In this document: positions 7,365 through 10,369 of the stretch, one piece after another | How the letters are laid out: each line of letters starts with the position of its first letter | How positions within the stretch are numbered: the stretch's first letter is position 1 | NCBI GenBank assembly: GCA_011052165.1 | Contig: DRJN01000457.1 | Span: forward strand, 1 to 10,369 | DNA: 10,369 nucleotides | DNA from: Gammaproteobacteria bacterium | Lineage (GTDB): Bacteria; Pseudomonadota; Gammaproteobacteria; UBA6429; Thiohalophilaceae | Direction of reading: 5' to 3' | Translations under genes and position numbers: made by a program | Notes under the pieces: generated by a model | Told to the model about the DNA's origin: nothing | What the model saw: the letters and a program-made list of their open reading frames with translations, nothing else | Databases searched by the model: none

Positions 7365-8885
7365 ATGTTTGCTGATTGGCCACTTCTGAGCCTTGTAATC
7401 TGGACTCCCATCCTTGGGGGACTTGCGGTGCTGTCCGCAAACAGCGAGTCGCAGAAGACGGTGGCGCGAAGGCTGGCGTTACTGTTTTCCATTTTGACCT
7501 TTGTGCTCACGATTCCGCTCTATACCGCGTTTGACACGAGCACGGCGGCGATGCAGTTTGTTGAAGGACCGATAGCATGGATTCCCCGATTTAATATCTA
7601 TTACAACCTCGGTGTGGACGGTATCGCCATGCCGCTGATCCTGTTGACCAGCTTCATGACCGTGCTGGTGGTCCTGGCCGGATGGGAAGTGATCAAGGAA
7701 CGGGTGGCCCAGTACATGGCGGCCTTCCTGATCATGGAAGGTCTGATGATCGGCGTATTTGCCTCGCTGGATGCGGCTCTGTTCTATGTGTTCTGGGAAG
7801 CCATGTTGATTCCCATGTTCCTGATCATCGGGATCTGGGGTGGGCCTCGCCGGGTGTATGCCACCATGAAGTTTTTCATTTACACTTTTTTCGGTTCGGT
7901 GTTCATGCTGGTGGCGCTGTTGTATCTGCACTTCCAGACCGGCAGTTTCCTGATTGCCGATTTCCAGAACTACCCTATGGGCATGACGCCGCAACTGCTG
8001 ATTTTCCTGGCTTTTTTGATCGCCTTCGCCGTTAAAGTACCGATGTGGCCGGTGCACACCTGGTTGCCCGATGCGCACGTCGAAGCGCCCACAGGCGGTT
8101 CGGTGATCCTGGCTGCCATTATGCTCAAGCTGGGCGCGTACGGCTTTCTGCGTTTCTCTTTGCCGATCACTCCCGATGCCAGCCAGGAGCTGGACTGGTT
8201 GATGATCAGCCTCTCGTTGATCGCCGTAGTCTATGTCGGTTTTGTCGCTCTGGCGCAGGAGGATATGAAAAAGTTGATTGCGTATTCCTCCATCGCGCAC
8301 ATGGGTTTTGTTACGCTCGGCTTTTTTATCGCCTGGCGCATTTTTGATAATACCGGTGGTCTTGAAGGTGCCGTCATGGGCATCGAGGGTGGTATTGTAC
8401 AGATGGTGTCCCACGGCTTTATTTCCGGCGCGATGTTCCTGTGCGTCGGCGTAATGTATGACCGTATGCACAGTCGCCAGATCAGTGACTACGGCGGCGT
8501 TGTCAATACCATGCCCATTTTTGCCGCGTTTATGGTGCTGTTCTCGATGGCCAATACGGGTCTGCCAGGCACCTCCGGTTTTGTCGGTGAGTTTATGGTC
8601 ATCCTCAGCAGCTTCAAGGCTAATTTCTGGTTTGCTTTTCTGGCCGCGACCACCCTGATTTTGGGGGCCGCCTATACCCTGTGGATGGTCAAACGAGTCA
8701 TCTTTGGCGATGTGGCGAATGAGCGGGTAGCTGCGTTGGAAGATATCAATAAGCGCGAATTCCTGATACTGGGCATACTGGCTGTTGCGGTGTTGCTGCT
8801 GGGTCTCTGGCCCGCGCCGTTGTTGCAAGTGATGGAAGCCACGGTCAACAATCTGTTGCACCATATGATGCAATCCAAGCTATAA
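7365..8885 (+). CDS. nuoM: NADH-quinone oxidoreductase subunit M (antiporter-like proton-pumping subunit)
   Basis: Middle antiporter-like subunit of the membrane arm (ND4 family), 506 residues against 509 in E. coli; members have 14 helices. The functional residues can be read off: E145 in FWEAMLIPMFLIIGIWGG, K224 in FAVKVPMWPVHTWLPDAHVEAP, K255 in MLKLGAYGFLRF, H350 in MVSHGFISGAMF, and E409 in GFVGEFMVI, the glutamate that replaces the lysine used by NuoL and NuoN at that site. The N-terminus has the NuoM signature LGVDGIAMPLILLT (82-95). It lies between nuoL and nuoN, as expected. On the opposite strand a 464-codon open frame (7479-8873) runs under most of the gene; this is a codon-usage shadow, not a second gene. 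Confidence 0.98.
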   Translation: MFADWPLLSLVIWTPILGGLAVLSANSESQKTVARRLALLFSILTFVLTIPLYTAFDTSTAAMQFVEGPIAWIPRFNIYYNLGVDGIAMPLILLTSFMTVLVVLAGWEVIKERVAQYMAAFLIMEGLMIGVFASLDAALFYVFWEAMLIPMFLIIGIWGGPRRVYATMKFFIYTFFGSVFMLVALLYLHFQTGSFLIADFQNYPMGMTPQLLIFLAFLIAFAVKVPMWPVHTWLPDAHVEAPTGGSVILAAIMLKLGAYGFLRFSLPITPDASQELDWLMISLSLIAVVYVGFVALAQEDMKKLIAYSSIAHMGFVTLGFFIAWRIFDNTGGLEGAVMGIEGGIVQMVSHGFISGAMFLCVGVMYDRMHSRQISDYGGVVNTMPIFAAFMVLFSMANTGLPGTSGFVGEFMVILSSFKANFWFAFLAATTLILGAAYTLWMVKRVIFGDVANERVAALEDINKREFLILGILAVAVLLLGLWPAPLLQVMEATVNNLLHHMMQSKL

Positions 8886-8920
8886 ACTCGATGCTGTCAA
8901 TACAATAATGGCAATATAAA
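8886..8920 (+). other. nuoM-nuoN intergenic gap
   Basis: This 35-base gap is visibly richer in A and T than the genes around it. I see no good Shine-Dalgarno match, no inverted repeat long enough for a terminator and no recognisable promoter pair. An in-frame ATG at 8891 is closed by a TAA five codons later, so NuoN cannot begin there. Confidence 0.6.
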
Positions 8921-10357
8921 ATGAATTTTGAAATGCCCAATTTTCTACTGGCGCTTCCCGAGATATTTGTTCTCGGCATGGCCTGTCTGCTGCTGCTGAT
9001 CGATCTGTTTCTCAAGGATCAGGATCGCCATCTGACCTATCTGTTTTCGTTATTCACTCTGGTCCTGGTGGCTGTGTTGACGGTTTATGGTTACAGCGGT
9101 GAGCGCCAGATAAGCTTCAATGGCGCCTATGTGGCGGATGGTATGAGTCAGGTGCTTAAGCTCGGCGTTTATTTTGCCGTGTTTGTGGTGTTTGTTTATG
9201 CCAAAGATTATTTGCGTGATCGCGGCATCTTCAAGGGTGAGTTCTACCTGTTGGGACTCTTCGGCATGTTGGGCATGATGATCATGATTTCGGCCCACAG
9301 CCTGCTGACGCTTTATCTGGGGCTGGAACTACTATCCTTATCGATGTACGCCATGGTGGCCATGCAGCGGGATTCAGCCCGCGCTTCAGAAGCGGCCATG
9401 AAATATTTTGTTCTGGGCGCGATTGCATCCGGCATGTTGCTCTATGGCATGTCCATGATTTATGGCGCCACGGGTACCCTGGATCTGAGTGGTATTGCCA
9501 GTCAGGCCGCGACGGCGGATAAAACCCTGATGGCTTTCGGCCTGGTCTTCCTGCTGGTTGGTGTGGCGTTCAAACTGGGCGCGGTGCCTTTTCATATGTG
9601 GCTGCCGGATGTATACGAGGGTGCGCCTACGGCGGTCACGCTTTACATTGGCAGCGCACCCAAGATAGCGGCCTTTGCCTTGCTGGCGCGCCTGCTGGGA
9701 GACGGCTTGATCAATCTGCATGATCAATGGCAGGGTATTCTGATTATTCTCGCGGTCCTGTCGATGGCGGTCGGGAATATCGTCGCCATTGCCCAGACTA
9801 ACCTTAAACGTATGTTGGCCTATTCGACCATTTCTCATGCCGGCTTTCTGCTCCTGGGCATACTCACCGGTACCCGGAGCGGATTTTCCTCGTCTATGTT
9901 TTATGCTCTGAGTTATGTTCTTATGGCGCTGGGTGGCTTTGGTATGATTATGCTCATCAGCCGCAAGGGTTTTGAAGGCGATAAGCTGGATGACTTCAAA
10001 GGCCTCAACAAGCGTAGTCCCTGGTATGCTTTCATGATGCTGATCCTGATGTTCTCCATGGCCGGGGTGCCGCCTTTCCTTGGTTTCTGGGCCAAGCTGT
10101 CAGTACTGGAAGAGGTCGTTGCCTCGGGCATGATCTGGCTGGCGGTAGTAGGCGTTGTCTTTTCCATTATCGGTGTCTTTTATTATCTGCGGATCATCAA
10201 GCTGATGTATTTCGATGAACCGGCCAGTGAGGAAGAACTGGAATGCAGTGCCGACATGCGTTTGATGATAAGCGCCAATGCACTGATGGTGCTGGGCATC
10301 GGCCTGTTTCCCGGAGCACTCATGGCTGCTTGTGCGGCTGCTTTTTCTACAACTTAG
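8921..10357 (+). CDS. nuoN: NADH-quinone oxidoreductase subunit N (antiporter-like proton-pumping subunit)
   Basis: Proximal antiporter-like subunit of the membrane arm (ND2 family), next to NuoK in the complex and usually the last gene of the operon. It is complete at 478 residues (E. coli 485) with many hydrophobic segments. The conserved pumping residues are E136 in GLELLSLSMYA, K218 in AFKLGAVPFHMWLPD, H225 in the same motif, K248 in GSAPKIAAFALL and K392 in GFWAKLSVLEE. GVPPFLGFW (382-390) is a typical family motif. The start at ATG 8921 gives MNFEMPNFLLALPEIFVL, which looks like beta-proteobacterial NuoN N-termini, although the upstream bases are AT-rich with no clear ribosome binding site; M5 (ATG 8933) is a less likely alternative. 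The stop codon lies 12 bases before the window edge, too close to judge whether a terminator or another gene follows. Confidence 0.97.
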   Translation: MNFEMPNFLLALPEIFVLGMACLLLLIDLFLKDQDRHLTYLFSLFTLVLVAVLTVYGYSGERQISFNGAYVADGMSQVLKLGVYFAVFVVFVYAKDYLRDRGIFKGEFYLLGLFGMLGMMIMISAHSLLTLYLGLELLSLSMYAMVAMQRDSARASEAAMKYFVLGAIASGMLLYGMSMIYGATGTLDLSGIASQAATADKTLMAFGLVFLLVGVAFKLGAVPFHMWLPDVYEGAPTAVTLYIGSAPKIAAFALLARLLGDGLINLHDQWQGILIILAVLSMAVGNIVAIAQTNLKRMLAYSTISHAGFLLLGILTGTRSGFSSSMFYALSYVLMALGGFGMIMLISRKGFEGDKLDDFKGLNKRSPWYAFMMLILMFSMAGVPPFLGFWAKLSVLEEVVASGMIWLAVVGVVFSIIGVFYYLRIIKLMYFDEPASEEELECSADMRLMISANALMVLGIGLFPGALMAACAAAFSTT

Positions 10358-10369
10358 GCTTGCTAATTC

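Noticed and set aside
7479..8873. A 464-codon open frame on the minus strand under nuoM
   Set aside because: The predicted product is full of His, Gln, Asp and Arg, the mirror of hydrophobic nuoM codons; it has no domain-like order, and nuoM is unmistakable on the other strand. GC-biased third positions readily leave such antisense frames open.
5400..10357. nuoL, nuoM and nuoN as Mrp antiporter or membrane-bound hydrogenase subunits
   Set aside because: They share ancestry and the WLPD-containing motif with those families, but lengths, subunit-specific residues (such as E409 in NuoM), the NuoL lateral-helix region and the flanking nuoF-K genes fix them as complex I.
10358..10369. Possible terminator after nuoN
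   Set aside because: Only 12 bases remain before the window ends and they contain no inverted repeat.

Overview
The window is one continuous stretch of a bacterial respiratory complex I operon (type I NADH:quinone oxidoreductase, nuo). All genes are on the + strand in the canonical order nuoF (3' end only), nuoG, nuoH, nuoI, nuoJ, nuoK, nuoL, nuoM, nuoN. The first eight junctions within the operon are short (1 to 57 bases), and no stretch over 300 bases lacks a gene. I see no RNA gene, insertion sequence, CRISPR array or foreign gene. All nine genes read through without a frameshift or internal stop.

Organism: the separate single-domain subunits, the NuoG of about 790 residues without a complete N7 cluster motif, the short NuoI (162 residues) and the long basic tail on NuoJ fit a Pseudomonadota complex I of the type found in Betaproteobacteria and some Gammaproteobacteria. 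GC looks to be in the low to mid 50s by eye. I cannot place it more precisely from sequence alone; a chemolithotrophic or methylotrophic member of those classes is only a guess.

Layout: positions 1-432 hold the end of NuoF with the N3 cluster ligands; 445-2826 NuoG with the N1b, N5 and N4 cluster motifs; 2884-3969 NuoH, the quinone-chamber membrane subunit; 3985-4473 NuoI with clusters N6a and N6b; 4493-5089 NuoJ; 5091-5396 NuoK; 5400-7349, 7365-8885 and 8921-10357 the three antiporter-like subunits NuoL, NuoM and NuoN. The last 12 bases hold nothing recognisable.

How they work together: NuoF takes electrons from NADH (the FMN and NADH site lies upstream of the window); they pass through the iron-sulfur clusters of NuoF, NuoG and NuoI to quinone at the interface with NuoH. 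The energy released is carried through NuoH, J and K into NuoN, M and L, which pump protons. The key charged residues of the membrane arm are present in every subunit, so the complex looks functional.

Nothing here points to an undescribed system. The observations worth a second look are minor: a half-retained N7 cluster motif in NuoG, a 13-codon reading frame overlapping the nuoH start, and uncertain starts for nuoG and nuoN.
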